DNA from: G963665545 sp963665545
Lineage (GTDB): Bacteria; Pseudomonadota; Gammaproteobacteria; Xanthomonadales; SZUA-36
Direction of reading: 5' to 3'
Assembly (NCBI GenBank): GCA_963665545.2
Contig: CAXXKZ010000001.1
Coordinates: forward strand, 1-54,339
Length of the DNA stretch: 54,339 nucleotides
Program-made: the position numbers and the translations under genes
Shown here: in pieces, positions 9,355 to 18,819 of the stretch
Layout of the letters: each line of letters opens with the position of its first letter
Numbering within the stretch: the first letter of the stretch is position 1
The notes under the pieces: model-generated
The model's database searches: none
The model's input: the letters and a program-made list of their open reading frames with translations, nothing else
What the model was told of the DNA's origin: nothing

Positions 9355-10593
9355 GTGAAACGTCGTGATTTTGTCGCTGCCAGCGCTGCTGTCGGAGCGG
9401 CGGGTCTGCTGGGCCTCCCCCTCGGGGCACAGGCTGCAAAAGGGGATGCCTTGCTGGGGTTTGTCGGTGATTTGTTGGTGGATCGCGAATGGCCGGCCGG
9501 TGCCTTCATGCCAGTGCTGGAGATGATTGGCGAGCCCGATCTGCTATTCGGAAACCTCGAGGGCCCCTATTCCGATAATCCGCAGACCGTACCCAACTCG
9601 CCCATTCAGCTTGCGCCAGCAGCTTACAATCTCGACGTTTTCAAGCAAGTAGGTTTCGATGTGCTCTCTTTGGCCAATAATCACATCGTCGATGCCGGCC
9701 ACGAAGCCCTGCTGGACACCCTTGAACGCCTGCGGGAGCAGGGCGTAGCCACCTGCGGCGCCGGGCGCGATCTCGATGAGGCGCGCAAGCCGGCGATCGT
9801 TGAGGCCAACGGCATGAAAATCGCCTACCTGGCTTACGCCTCGGTGATGCCGATTGGTTACCAGGCGCGGCCCGGTGTGCCGGGACTGGCGCCATTGCGG
9901 GCCTACAATCATTATTACGAGTATGACGGCTACTACCTGCCCGGCGCGCAGCCGCGTATCACCACCATTCCAGAGCCGGGCGATCACGAAAACCTCAAAG
10001 CCGACATCGCGGCCGCCAAGGAGCTGGCCGACCTGGTCGTCACGAGCTTCCACTGGGGCGATTTTATGCGGCCCTTTCACCTGACTGACCATGAAGTCCG
10101 CACCGCCCGCCTGTGCATCGACGAAGGCGCAGACATCGTAGCAGGCCACCATCAGCATATTTTGCGGGGCATGGAGTGGTACCGTGGCAAGCCGATCTTT
10201 TATGGTCTCGGGCATTTCGTATTCGATATTCGCCTGGAGAAAAGCCCCAATCTACTCGCCAGCATGACCGAGCTGGACGACAGCTCCGACTTCTACGGTG
10301 TCGCACCCCGCAAGGGCTGGCCGCTGATGCCGCTGCACCGTGAAGCCAGGATGACCGCAATGGCCTGGGTCAACGTGGCCAACAGCGGCATCGCCGAATT
10401 TGGCTTTGTGCCTTGCCGGCTCAATCCCGAGGGCGTGGTGCGGGCAGTCGATCCCGATTCAGACCAGGGCAGGGAAATCATCGCCTATGTCGATAAGGGC
10501 TGTACCAGCCAGAACATTAACGGCCGCGTCGACACCAGCAGCTTCGTCAACATCGGCGGCCAGCGCGGCGTGCGCATCATTCCCGTGTCCTGA
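9355..10593 (+). CDS. Tat-exported CapA-family metallophosphatase-like protein
   Basis: A 412-residue protein that starts at a GTG with AGGAG eight bases upstream. The N-terminus MKRRDFVAASAAVGAAG is a twin-arginine signal. The metallophosphoesterase-like blocks of the CapA (PgsA) family follow in order: GFVGDLL near residue 36, FGNLEGP near 65, LSLANNHIVDAG near 105, then TSFHWGD and AGHHQHIL. CapA proteins act in poly-gamma-glutamate synthesis, but most exported homologues are uncharacterised enzymes. No capB or capC partner lies nearby, so I would not infer capsule synthesis. It is convergent with the following gene (six bases between stops). Confidence 0.85.
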   Translation: MKRRDFVAASAAVGAAGLLGLPLGAQAAKGDALLGFVGDLLVDREWPAGAFMPVLEMIGEPDLLFGNLEGPYSDNPQTVPNSPIQLAPAAYNLDVFKQVGFDVLSLANNHIVDAGHEALLDTLERLREQGVATCGAGRDLDEARKPAIVEANGMKIAYLAYASVMPIGYQARPGVPGLAPLRAYNHYYEYDGYYLPGAQPRITTIPEPGDHENLKADIAAAKELADLVVTSFHWGDFMRPFHLTDHEVRTARLCIDEGADIVAGHHQHILRGMEWYRGKPIFYGLGHFVFDIRLEKSPNLLASMTELDDSSDFYGVAPRKGWPLMPLHREARMTAMAWVNVANSGIAEFGFVPCRLNPEGVVRAVDPDSDQGREIIAYVDKGCTSQNINGRVDTSSFVNIGGQRGVRIIPVS

Positions 10594-10599
10594 AGTACA

Positions 10600-11199
10600 C
10601 TAGCTCCGCACAACCTGGGCCGATGCGGATTCTTCAGTCCCAGGGTAACCCTCACTTTCAAGCGCATCACGAAATCGCTGGATATAGCCGTACTTGACAT
10701 TTCCCCTGGCCATAGCCGCGTGGCGGTCCGGGAAGTCCTTGATGCCGAAACCATGAACCATGCGGTTCATCAAGTTGAACATTCCGCAGATTGCGACCGC
10801 ATCGCGAAATGCCTTCTCGTCCCAACCCGCATCGAAAATTGCATCCACGTCCGACTGCTCCATCGACTGATGATCGCGGGTCAATTTGCGGACAAATTTA
10901 AGGATAGGCTTGAACTTTTCGTCAGCTGAGGAGCTGTCGATATCGGTCAGTACTTCGCTGAACAGTCCGGAATCAACGCCGAATATGGTGGCTACGGCTG
11001 CGTGACCGCCATAACAATAGTCGCACTCATTGACACCGGAGACGAAGGCGCCGATCAGCTCTTTCTCGGCCGCACTGAGACTGGACGGGCCCCGCATCAA
11101 GGCCTCGACATGTTCCAGAAACGGCTCATATACAATGGGATCTGCCCGGAACACATCCCAGACACTGGCGTCTTGCGCCCAACCCTTGAGAAATGGCAT
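10600..11199 (-). CDS. AhpD/carboxymuconolactone-decarboxylase-like peroxidase-related protein
   Basis: The helical AhpD-type core carries E58-C59-D-Y-C62-x3-H66, the redox-active CxxC with its conserved Glu and His. Such proteins reduce peroxides or relay thiol electrons and usually form oligomers in the cytoplasm. The ATG at 11197-11199 is chosen because AGGAG sits ten bases upstream. The open frame extends 18 residues further, without a ribosome site. Length (199 residues) fits the two-repeat peroxidase-related subgroup. It is a single gene facing the CapA-like gene. Its physiological electron donor is not evident. Confidence 0.8.
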   Translation of the reverse strand: MPFLKGWAQDASVWDVFRADPIVYEPFLEHVEALMRGPSSLSAAEKELIGAFVSGVNECDYCYGGHAAVATIFGVDSGLFSEVLTDIDSSSADEKFKPILKFVRKLTRDHQSMEQSDVDAIFDAGWDEKAFRDAVAICGMFNLMNRMVHGFGIKDFPDRHAAMARGNVKYGYIQRFRDALESEGYPGTEESASAQVVRS

Positions 11200-11487
11200 T
11201 GCTTGTCTCTCCTGAAGACTGCAAAAACTGCTGGTTGAATCAGTATCAGGCACTGAGTCTCACTACAACGTTTGGGGCTGATTTACGAACACCGCCAGAC
11301 CGGGAATCTGCGAGAAACCCTGGTTAGCTTCGTTCAGTTCCGCCCGTTAGTCGGTTAGATTATCCATATAGGCCTCGATTTGCCACCGATTGTCAATTGA
11401 TTAGTATTGGCGAAGGCGCTCGATGGCACTGCGTGAATCTTTGACAAAAGCGACTTTGGCGGCTGGTCGGCCAAAAACAAGATCCAA

Positions 11488-11898
11488 CTAACCGCCCATC
11501 CGGCTCTGGTAGGTACTGGGTGTCGTGCCGAAAACTGCCTTGAAGCAACGGCAGAAATGCGCCGCGTCGACAAATCCGCATTGGTCGGCGATCTGGCCGA
11601 TTTGTTTTTGTGTGTGATCAAGCATCCACTGCGCGTGACGAATGCGCAAATCGCGGAAGTAAGTCGTTGGGCTGACGCCATGGGCGCTAACGAATTTGCG
11701 TTCAAGATTGCCTAGGCTAGTGTCGATCTCCTGCGCGATCTCACCCAGTGTGACTCGCTGAGTAAGGTTGTGTTCCATCAAAATCATCGCCTGGCACGCG
11801 CACATGGCGATCCTGGACGCTGGTGGCAAAATGTGGTTGCGGGTGTTGGGGAGACCGCGCCACATCCAGCCCCATGGTGCGCCGCACATTCCACGCAC
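11488..11898 (-). pseudogene. DNA-binding domain of an AraC/GlxA-type regulator, N-terminal domain lost
   Basis: About 100 residues form the double helix-turn-helix of AraC-family regulators. The first is TLGEIAQEIDTSLGNLERKF, and the second is IGQIADQCGFVDAAHFCRCF followed by KAVFGTTPSTY. In GlxA-like proteins a class-I-amidotransferase-like sensor of about 190 residues precedes this, and none is seen here. The upstream 35 residues look like the linker only. A free AraC domain could still bind DNA, but no credible start or ribosome site is present, so a truncated gene is more likely. It is divergent from the M81 peptidase gene. Confidence 0.65.
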
Positions 11899-12083
11899 AG
11901 TATCGATACGTGGACAAAAGATTCAGAAGTTATGGCGAGCCATCAGCCTCCAGTCAGGTATGCTTCTAATTGGACAGAAGCAACTGGGCCTGAATTTCGC
12001 CACAAGCCTTGGAATCGGCGCATGGTGCATTCAGGCATAGCCACATTCATCAGGAGCCTGGCGTGCGGACTATTCAAGGGACC

Positions 12084-13631
12084 ATGAGCCCGTTGTTGAT
12101 ACTAGTGGGACTGGCCGGTCTTCCGGGCGGTCAGATATTGGCCGGCGACGAAGTGGAAAAGGCATTGCGAATCGGTGTCGGGCATTTTCACGCTGAAACC
12201 TGCACTTTCTGTCCCCGGCCAACGACCATCGCGGACTTTGAGGCCTATGGCTCGCCAACGACCGGGGATGCGGTCTTCGAGGCCCTGTCTTGGAACGAAT
12301 ACATCAAAGGTTTCCTTCATGGCGCAAAACAGTTCAACGGCGTCGAAGTGGAAGGGATCTATGCGGTCAACTACCCGGGTGTGGGTTCATTCGGAAGCTG
12401 GGTCACACCAGAGGCGTTTGACAGGTTTGCCGGCACGATGGCAGAGCGCTTCGCCCAGGCCGAAGATCTCGATTGTATCTACCTGTCCCTCCACGGCGGC
12501 ATGGCGGTCACCGGCATTCCGCGCCCGGAGGCTGAACTCGTACGCCGCATCCGCGAGCAAATGGGGGATGACATCCCGATCATAGGCACCTTCGATCTGC
12601 ACGGCAATGAAGACAGGGAATTGGGCAAATACATGGATGTGGCGCTGGTCACCAAACGCTACCCACACTATGACGACCGCCTGCAGGGTGAGCGGGCGGC
12701 CAGAGTATTGGTCCAAATGATGCGGGGAAACTTCAAGCCGACCATGGTCATCCGCAAACCCGGCGTGATCACGCCCAGCGTAGTGCAATGGACCGGCGCC
12801 GCGCCGGCCCGTGACATCATGGCCAGGGCAACGCGTTGGGAAGAAGACAATGCCGACGTCTTTGTCTCGGTGTTTTTCGGTTTCGCCTATGCTGATGTGC
12901 CCGATGCCGGAGCTGCCGTGGTGGTTGTGACCAATGATGACCAAGCCCTGGCCGAAGAAATCGCGGCCGACATGTCGAATTACATCTGGCGGCTTCGCGA
13001 ACAGTTCGCGGGCCAGGTTTTTCCGGATGCAGCCGAAGGCGCCAGGCGGGCCATTGCGGCGGCAAAGGCCGGAAAACGCCTGGTGGTCATCGCCGATCAT
13101 GCGGACCGTTCGGGCAATTCTACACATATCCTCGAGCAATTGATCGAGCAGCAGTCGCAGAACTTTTTCATCGCCGCCCTGGCAGACCCACGGGCGCTGG
13201 AAATCCTGCTGACGCAGGGGCGGGAATCCGGCGAAGAGGTGACGCTGAAGTTGGGTGGATATGCGGACAAGTTTGCCGGTAATCCCGTAACGGTGACCGG
13301 AACACTGGATTATATCGGCCCATTTCAATCGGAGGAGGTAACCGCCCCCACCGTCGCCGTCATCAATATCGGCAATAACAACCGGATTGCGCTAACCCCT
13401 GAGTACTACCAGGCCTGGCAGCCCGACGTGTTCGATGGCTTTCACGTCGATATAGAAAGCACCGATATTCTGGTGGTCAAGTCGCGCGTACATTTCCGCC
13501 GGGGCTTTGAAGACACCGGCCTGGCCAAGGCCATCATCGTGGTCGACGCGCCCGGCTGGGGCCCTGCCGACCTGTCTACGCTGGAGTACCGGAATGTGTC
13601 GGCAGATATTTATCCTCTGAGTGAACATTAA
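12084..13631 (+). CDS. Exported M81-family metallopeptidase (MlrC/microcystinase-C-like)
   Basis: A protein of about 515 residues. The ATG at 12084 gives a signal-like N-terminus (MSPLLILVGLAGLPGGQILA); an upstream ATG at 12009 would not. The zinc-site regions of the family are visible: GHFHAETCTFCP near residue 33, the FDLHGN block, and ADHADRSGNSTH in the C-terminal half. In most members the first block reads SHETNTFSP. Here the His is moved one place and two cysteines appear, so this is a distinct branch. MlrC cleaves linearised microcystin products, but many homologues act on other peptides. The neighbour upstream is a regulator stub; downstream is a signal-peptide-like scrap. Confidence 0.8.
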   Translation: MSPLLILVGLAGLPGGQILAGDEVEKALRIGVGHFHAETCTFCPRPTTIADFEAYGSPTTGDAVFEALSWNEYIKGFLHGAKQFNGVEVEGIYAVNYPGVGSFGSWVTPEAFDRFAGTMAERFAQAEDLDCIYLSLHGGMAVTGIPRPEAELVRRIREQMGDDIPIIGTFDLHGNEDRELGKYMDVALVTKRYPHYDDRLQGERAARVLVQMMRGNFKPTMVIRKPGVITPSVVQWTGAAPARDIMARATRWEEDNADVFVSVFFGFAYADVPDAGAAVVVVTNDDQALAEEIAADMSNYIWRLREQFAGQVFPDAAEGARRAIAAAKAGKRLVVIADHADRSGNSTHILEQLIEQQSQNFFIAALADPRALEILLTQGRESGEEVTLKLGGYADKFAGNPVTVTGTLDYIGPFQSEEVTAPTVAVINIGNNNRIALTPEYYQAWQPDVFDGFHVDIESTDILVVKSRVHFRRGFEDTGLAKAIIVVDAPGWGPADLSTLEYRNVSADIYPLSEH

Positions 13632-13954
13632 ACCACCCCGGTTGCCACCCACCATGCACCTGAGCGTAATTCCGGTCCTTTGCTCGCTCCTGATGGCACC
13701 GTCCACCTCCGGCGTGGCCCAATCATCCTCTAATAACAGGCACGGGCACCAGCACCGCCAGGGCGGCAGTGGTGTAACTCATCGACAAACTGGCTATGCG
13801 CAGTTTGCTGCTATCGCTATCAGCCAAAGTGCCAGAGGTGGACTTAAGGCTGAAGCATTTGCGAGTGACAGAGAATATCCCAAAGAGGTTGTGATTTTCA
13901 CGGAACAAAGTGCGAATTGGAGACTATGTAATGTGGTTGTCAGCAGTGATAACT
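13632..13954. other. Stretch without an intact gene
   Basis: On the plus strand a frame starting inside the M81 stop region (13,621) reads like a signal peptide (MHLSVIPVLCSLLMAPST) for about 30 residues and then loses any protein-like character. It may be the surviving start of a lost exported protein. I see no promoter, repeat or RNA gene here. Confidence 0.35.
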
Positions 13955-14369
13955 CACCCCGGTAAGACAGAGGATCGCGGGTGACCCCATCCCCGAGCCG
14001 GGCGAAGTCGGAATACGATTCGCCCCTGTGGCTGTAATCGATGTGAAACAGCCCATTCCATCCTGACCCGAATGCGAATTGCCAGTCAGCAAAGACAGCA
14101 CCCTCAAATTCTGGGACATCCTGCATCGGATCGCCCTCAAACGCGCCGAGACCTGGCTCATCACCGTTGAAATTTGAGTCGATAAAAGCAAAGTTCAAGC
14201 CGATTGCGAACTGGTCATTCACCTGCCACCTGGATTCGAACTCGAATCCGTCGACGGTTACCCCGGTCACGCTGTTGACGCGCAGGAAGAACCCACAAGG
14301 CAGGAAGAGTGAGGTCTGGACGTCATTCCAGTCCATCGTATAGGCGGCAACATTGATACTTATCGGCAC
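13955..14369 (-). pseudogene. Barrel fragment of a TonB-dependent receptor
   Basis: About 138 residues match a late barrel region: VAAYTMDWNDVQTSLFLPC, then VTVDGFEFESRWQVND, IGLNFAFIDSNF and MQDVPEFEGAVFADWQF. The receptor at 23,623 has the same order (AVYQIDWTDIQQTIFMPSC, KGFEVEVTADVSDHW, GVGYTDATL). Plug, early barrel and the C-terminal phenylalanine strand are missing. The homology ends near 13,955, although the frame stays open to 13,794. It is an isolated relic. Confidence 0.75.
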
Positions 14370-14509
14370 GAGTCAATAGAAAAGCGATGAATTGTTGAAC
14401 AATGTCAACAGACATGTTTAGGTTAGCTTGGTGCGTGTTACAAATCCAAACTCTGGCACGCCACCTGCCAGTGCCTGGGAGTTCGCGTCAAGAAGAGCCC
14501 GTGTGAACA

Positions 14510-14787
14510 ACCTTCACAGAGATGTTACACATTGATATCAATAAGTTAGGCCGCTTCTGGCGGCCGGGTCACCGAGTCATGGGTGGACGCAAGCCAGACT
14601 CCCAGGGCGCCGGCTGGGAGTCTGTTCACGTGTGTGTGGATGACTATTCTCGGGTGGCCTATGCCGAGGTGTTGCCGGATGAACGCAAGGAAAGCGCCGT
14701 TGCCTTTCTACGACGGCCGTTCGCTGGTTCGAGCAGTTCGGCATCACCGTCAAGCGAGTACTGACGGAGTACGTCCTCGGAGCATAA
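14510..14787 (+). mobile_element. Fragment of an IS481-type transposase (integrase core)
   Basis: The frame reads MLHIDINKLGRFWRPGHRV, then GAGWESVHVCVDDYSRVAYA and VLPDERKESAVAFL. This is the beginning of the rve/DDE core of IS481 transposases (first catalytic Asp in HIDIKKLGRF, second in DDYSR). After about 14,712 the match goes on in the next frame (AVRWFEQFGITVKRVLTE) and stops. The helix-turn-helix N-terminus and the last catalytic Glu are absent, and no terminal inverted repeats are seen. It is an inactive relic. Confidence 0.8.
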
Positions 14788-14867
14788 GGGGCGGCTTGAG
14801 GAAAAGTCTGAGATTCTTACTGCAGTTTACAATTTGTTCAATCTTGGCCGTCACCTGTCAGTACCCT

Positions 14868-16754
14868 TTATTCGGATGTCACCACCGGCAGTACAATATG
14901 GGAGGCATGCCCGCGCGAATGGTGGACGCTGTTCTCGGCCACCCGCCACTCGGTTTCCGTATTTGAATTCCCGCCGGTGTTCAGGTTGCGGGCGAAACGC
15001 GGAAAGTTTGAACTCGAAATCTCGAGCCGGATGCGGTGACCCGGGCCAAAATAGTTGCTGGTCGCCTGAAGGTCGATCTCAAGGCGATAGATATCGCCCT
15101 CCTGCATGAAAACCGCGCGCTCGAAGCCCTCGCGATAACGGGCGCGCAGGATGCCATCCTGCAGATTATAAGCAGTGCCATCGGGATAGACGTCCACAAG
15201 CTTGGCAGTGAAATCCGTGTCCCGCGCGTTGGAAGAGACAAAAATGACGGCAGTGAGCGGCCCGGTGACTTCGATGCCTGCCTCCAGCGGCGGAGTCGAA
15301 TAAACCAGAACGTCGTGGCGCATTTCGATTTCGCGCTGGTCCAGGGCGCCGGGCCTGGCGTCCGGTGGGTCGCCGGTACAACATAGCGGGCCGCCGTAGG
15401 TGGGCACGGGCGTGCGTGGGTCATAGACATAGCCGTCCGCGGGCTCCGCCCCGGGTGGTTCAAATGAAAGCGCGCCATCGCCGAATCGGCTATTCGCGTT
15501 GCCACCGCTTCTGAGGTAGAGCGGCCGCATGGTTGTGCCTTCGACCGGCCAGGCATTGGCCGATTTCCAGCGATTTTCGCCCATCAGGTAATAGGCGAGC
15601 TTCGGACGTGCCGTGACGCCGTTCGCCTCGCCCGCGAGCCAGTGCCCGAACCAGTCGAGATAGAGCCCCCAGTAGTCCAGGCGAGGATCGCCCACCGGCC
15701 GGTCACCCACGATCGTCTCCGCCGTCATGATCTCCGAGACGCAATGCGTGACCGGCGAGATGACGGCGAACTGGTTGTCGCGCGCCCCCTCGCTCTTGCT
15801 CTTTTCCCGGAAGTGATTGAATTGGACAAGCGTCTCCACCGGACCAAAGTCGTACCAGCTGTTGATATGGAGCGCGGGAACATCTGGCTCGTCTTCCTTT
15901 GCAAGGAGCCCCAGCGCCTTCCAGTAGGGGTCCGATAGCGGCTTACTGATTAACTCCTTCCATTCATTGGGCGGCGCGCCCATCGCCTCCACGATGTCGA
16001 CCACCGGCAAGTGGAGCCAGTATTTTGTCATATCGATATCGGGCAGTTGCGGGCCTGGTTGGAAGTAATCGGCCATGGTGAGCCAAGCCTCGTGCGTAAG
16101 CCACTTCGGCGGTTGGTAAAAGACCTGCATGCCATTCCCGTAGAACCAGCCCGATCCGATGGCCAGTTCCGTCACCCCCCCGTTCCATATACTGAAGAAA
16201 CGGTAGCGGTCCTCTACCGTGCCATTGCTGGCTGCAGCCTGCGGGATCATCGCCTTGAGGGCGGGATGGCGATACTTCGCCTCGATCATTTGCACCTCGC
16301 CCAGATAGGAACAGCCGTACATGCCGACATTACCGTTGGACCAGGATTGTTCCGCCAGCCAGGTGATGGTGTCATAGCCGTCCGGGCCATCGTTGCCCAG
16401 CACCGTGTACTGCCCTTGCGACTCCCAACGCCCACGTGTGTCCTGCACCGCAACCGCAAATCCCTGACTGGCGAATACATGGGCCGGCGAGAAATGCACG
16501 AGCCGCGTCGCTCGAAAATTACTCTTGCCATAAGGGGTACGCATCAGCACCACCGGCAGCGGTCCAGTGGCATCCACCGGCATATAAAGATCGGTGGAAA
16601 GTTCCACGCCATCCCGCATGGGCACCATGACGCTACGCTCGATTCGCACGTCGTATTTTGGCTTGGGCGGCGGGATCGCCGCGCCGTTGTCGGACGCCTG
16701 GGCAGGCCCGTACGCCAACGCCAGAGCGGCCGGCAACCACAACATTTTTCTCAT
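14868..16754 (-). CDS. Exported CocE/NonD-family serine hydrolase (S15-type), paralogue 1
   Basis: A 628-residue protein with signal peptide 1-20. It has the alpha/beta-hydrolase domain of cocaine esterase and X-Pro dipeptidyl-peptidases followed by the jelly-roll C-terminal domain. The catalytic residues can be placed: Ser149 in GCSYLG, Asp302 in NSWYDFG and His337 in PVTHC. Tyr75 in RTPYGK is the oxyanion-hole tyrosine of the family. Relatives hydrolyse alpha-amino acid esters, acyl amides (cephalosporin acylases) or proline peptides. This is one of three intact, mutually similar copies in the window, and the only one on the minus strand. It stands alone, about 100 bases below the cytochrome operon end. 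Confidence 0.88.
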   Translation of the reverse strand: MRKMLWLPAALALAYGPAQASDNGAAIPPPKPKYDVRIERSVMVPMRDGVELSTDLYMPVDATGPLPVVLMRTPYGKSNFRATRLVHFSPAHVFASQGFAVAVQDTRGRWESQGQYTVLGNDGPDGYDTITWLAEQSWSNGNVGMYGCSYLGEVQMIEAKYRHPALKAMIPQAAASNGTVEDRYRFFSIWNGGVTELAIGSGWFYGNGMQVFYQPPKWLTHEAWLTMADYFQPGPQLPDIDMTKYWLHLPVVDIVEAMGAPPNEWKELISKPLSDPYWKALGLLAKEDEPDVPALHINSWYDFGPVETLVQFNHFREKSKSEGARDNQFAVISPVTHCVSEIMTAETIVGDRPVGDPRLDYWGLYLDWFGHWLAGEANGVTARPKLAYYLMGENRWKSANAWPVEGTTMRPLYLRSGGNANSRFGDGALSFEPPGAEPADGYVYDPRTPVPTYGGPLCCTGDPPDARPGALDQREIEMRHDVLVYSTPPLEAGIEVTGPLTAVIFVSSNARDTDFTAKLVDVYPDGTAYNLQDGILRARYREGFERAVFMQEGDIYRLEIDLQATSNYFGPGHRIRLEISSSNFPRFARNLNTGGNSNTETEWRVAENSVHHSRGHASHIVLPVVTSE

Positions 16755-16852
16755 GTCATGCCCGCTTTGCCTAAGATTTGCCAGCGCAAGCTATTTTCCT
16801 CTGACAGTGCCCTTCCATTGCGTAATCTGGTTCAAAAGCACATCAAATTGCT

Positions 16853-18175
16853 CTAATGCCGTTGGACAATATGCGCAGATTGGAAACGGCGATTGGCCGA
16901 TACCACGTTGAGGCCTGACGGTACGGCAGTCGGTATGTCCGGCAACATGGTTTCGTCGGTCAATGCATCAAGGAAGGCGACCAGATCATCAACCTCACGT
17001 CCATTCAGGACGGGTCGGGTCAATGCGATATTCCAGTGGACTATGAGCTGTTGCTCGGGTGGCGCTGCATGACCACGTTGATCGTTGTAGAAGTTCACAA
17101 CCTGCGCCAGTGTCGCATATTCTCCGGCATGCATGTACGGGGCCGTGCGTGCGATGTTGCGCAGAGTGGGTGTCTTGAATGCTCCCTTCATTGTCATCGC
17201 GCTGGTGAAGGCGCCGGCACCGGCATCGAAAAGCAGACCCGGTGGCGTCGGCACACCAGTGACAGCGAGTTCCTCGGTTGTGAATAACGGTGGGGTGTGA
17301 CACTGGGAACAGCGAACAATGGACCCCCTGAAAATCAGATGTCCCCGTTTTTCCTGTTCGCTCAAGGCGTTCTCCTGGCCGTGCGCGTAGTAATCGTAAC
17401 GGCTATTGAGAGAAATCAATGTGCTCTGAAATGCCGTCAGCGCATGCACGACGTGTTGTGTGGTGACCTTATGCGCAGGCCTCAGCCCGAAAGTTTCGGC
17501 AAACATACGTCGATAAGTGGGATGGGAATTGAGATCGGTTTCAAGTTGTTCGGCGCTGTTTGCCATCTCAGTTGGGCCAAAGAGCGATCCCCTGGCCTGC
17601 TCTTCGAGGCTATCGCTGCGGGCGTCCCAGAATAGCGTTTTCAGAAAGCCGACATTCCACAATGTCGGCGCACCTCTCGGCAGCTTGAGCCCATCACGAC
17701 GAGTGGGGCCTACCCCCGAGCCATTCAACCCCATACTCCTGGGCCGCCCGTCCGAATACCCGTAATCGGGGTGGTGACAATGTGCGCAAGACAGGGTGTG
17801 GTCCTGCGACAAAAGCGGATCGAAGAACAGATACCGCCCGAGGTCGATTTGCTGTGGTGAAAATCCCTCCCGCCTTGGCGGAAGATTTGCCCTCAAGCCA
17901 CCGAATCCAGGAGCGGAATCGTACAAGTCATACAAACTCCGTAGTGCACATGAATTGTCAGGCAAGCGTTCAAAACTCGGGGGACACTGCCGGTTCAACT
18001 GAAATGGTTTGCTTGCCATGCCCTCTGCTGCTTGCGTCATCCCGAGCTGTGAGACAAGCAGAAAAACGGCCCCCAATCGCACCCGGAAGGGGGACCAGCG
18101 GCGGTGTCCTATATGCCAGACCCTTTGGGCAGACAATACCAGTTCGCCGCATGACCGATCAGGGTATCCGCTCAC
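16853..18175 (-). CDS. Dihaem cytochrome c peroxidase/MauG-family enzyme
   Basis: A 440-residue protein with two haem c sites, C130-AHCH134 and C289-SQCH293, in the two-domain layout of CcpA/MauG. Family blocks are visible: LGRYLFFDPLLS before the first haem, TLFWDARSDSLEEQA, GPTEMANS, and FKTPTLRNIARTAPYMHAG after the second. Such periplasmic enzymes reduce peroxide or oxidise a partner protein or cofactor. Start GTG 18173-18175 overlaps the TGA of the dihaem cytochrome gene (GTGA), which argues for translational coupling. The N-terminus is then unusually long before the hydrophobic export segment at about 33-50, so an internal GTG is possible. It is the last gene of the four-gene operon. 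Confidence 0.87.
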   Translation of the reverse strand: MSGYPDRSCGELVLSAQRVWHIGHRRWSPFRVRLGAVFLLVSQLGMTQAAEGMASKPFQLNRQCPPSFERLPDNSCALRSLYDLYDSAPGFGGLRANLPPRREGFSPQQIDLGRYLFFDPLLSQDHTLSCAHCHHPDYGYSDGRPRSMGLNGSGVGPTRRDGLKLPRGAPTLWNVGFLKTLFWDARSDSLEEQARGSLFGPTEMANSAEQLETDLNSHPTYRRMFAETFGLRPAHKVTTQHVVHALTAFQSTLISLNSRYDYYAHGQENALSEQEKRGHLIFRGSIVRCSQCHTPPLFTTEELAVTGVPTPPGLLFDAGAGAFTSAMTMKGAFKTPTLRNIARTAPYMHAGEYATLAQVVNFYNDQRGHAAPPEQQLIVHWNIALTRPVLNGREVDDLVAFLDALTDETMLPDIPTAVPSGLNVVSANRRFQSAHIVQRH

Positions 18176-18819
18176 TTGGACGATCCACCGCTGATGTATT
18201 CAGCCACGGCCACAATATCCGCCTCGGAATGAAGTACTGAAACCGCAGCGCGCATGCGCGCGCCTGCCGCATCCTCCGGCGTTGCGCCGCGCAGTCCCGC
18301 TTTGAATTTGCGGAGCTGGTTGGCGATGTACCAGGCTTGCAGTGTTGACAGGCGGGGCGACTCTAGTGTTCTGCTGCCCTCACCCCCGGCGCCGTGACAT
18401 GCAACGCAGCTTTGATATAGCTGTAGCCCCTTCGTCGTCGTTGCAAACGCCGATGGGCCGGGCTCGGGCACAGGCAGCGTGCCAATGTATGCGCCGAGAA
18501 TTTCCCAATCGTCCTGGCTTGATATGGTCTTGAGAATGCGGCGCATCTGCATGCCCTGAGGGTCACCCTCGACGCCGCGGGAACCGGTGGCAAACAAGTG
18601 TAATTGCCGGAGCATATAGTCCGGTTGTTGCCCGGCCAGTGCCGGTGCTTCGAGCGACTGTTCACCCTGGCCCCGAGCGCCATGACAGGCAGCGCAAATC
18701 ACATACAGTTGTCGGGCACGCTCCGAATTCATTGCCATGGTTCCAGCGGCGCTGGTTGGCTGGCAAAGTGCCGTGCCAATGGCGAGCATTGCCAAAGCGG
18801 CTCTCGCCGATTGTTTCAC
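18172..18819 (-). CDS. Exported dihaem cytochrome c (c4-like)
   Basis: A 215-residue protein with signal peptide 1-25 and two class I cytochrome domains in tandem: C42-AACH46 and C138-VACH142. Each is followed by a candidate Met ligand (QGMQM near 90; ARMR near 189). Two-domain cytochromes of this kind pass electrons in the periplasm between dehydrogenases or the bc1 complex and oxidases or peroxidases. Its GTG start overlaps the TGA of the beta-helix gene by four bases, and its own TGA overlaps the GTG of the MauG-like gene in the same way. The position makes it the likely electron carrier between its two neighbours. Confidence 0.88.
   Translation of the reverse strand: MKQSARAALAMLAIGTALCQPTSAAGTMAMNSERARQLYVICAACHGARGQGEQSLEAPALAGQQPDYMLRQLHLFATGSRGVEGDPQGMQMRRILKTISSQDDWEILGAYIGTLPVPEPGPSAFATTTKGLQLYQSCVACHGAGGEGSRTLESPRLSTLQAWYIANQLRKFKAGLRGATPEDAAGARMRAAVSVLHSEADIVAVAEYISGGSSK

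Noticed and set aside
9355..10593. Capsule (poly-gamma-glutamate) synthesis locus
   Set aside because: Only a CapA-like gene is present; the ligase and partner genes are missing.
12387..13328. Open frame of 313 codons opposite the M81 peptidase
   Set aside because: Antisense shadow of a conserved gene, no motif.
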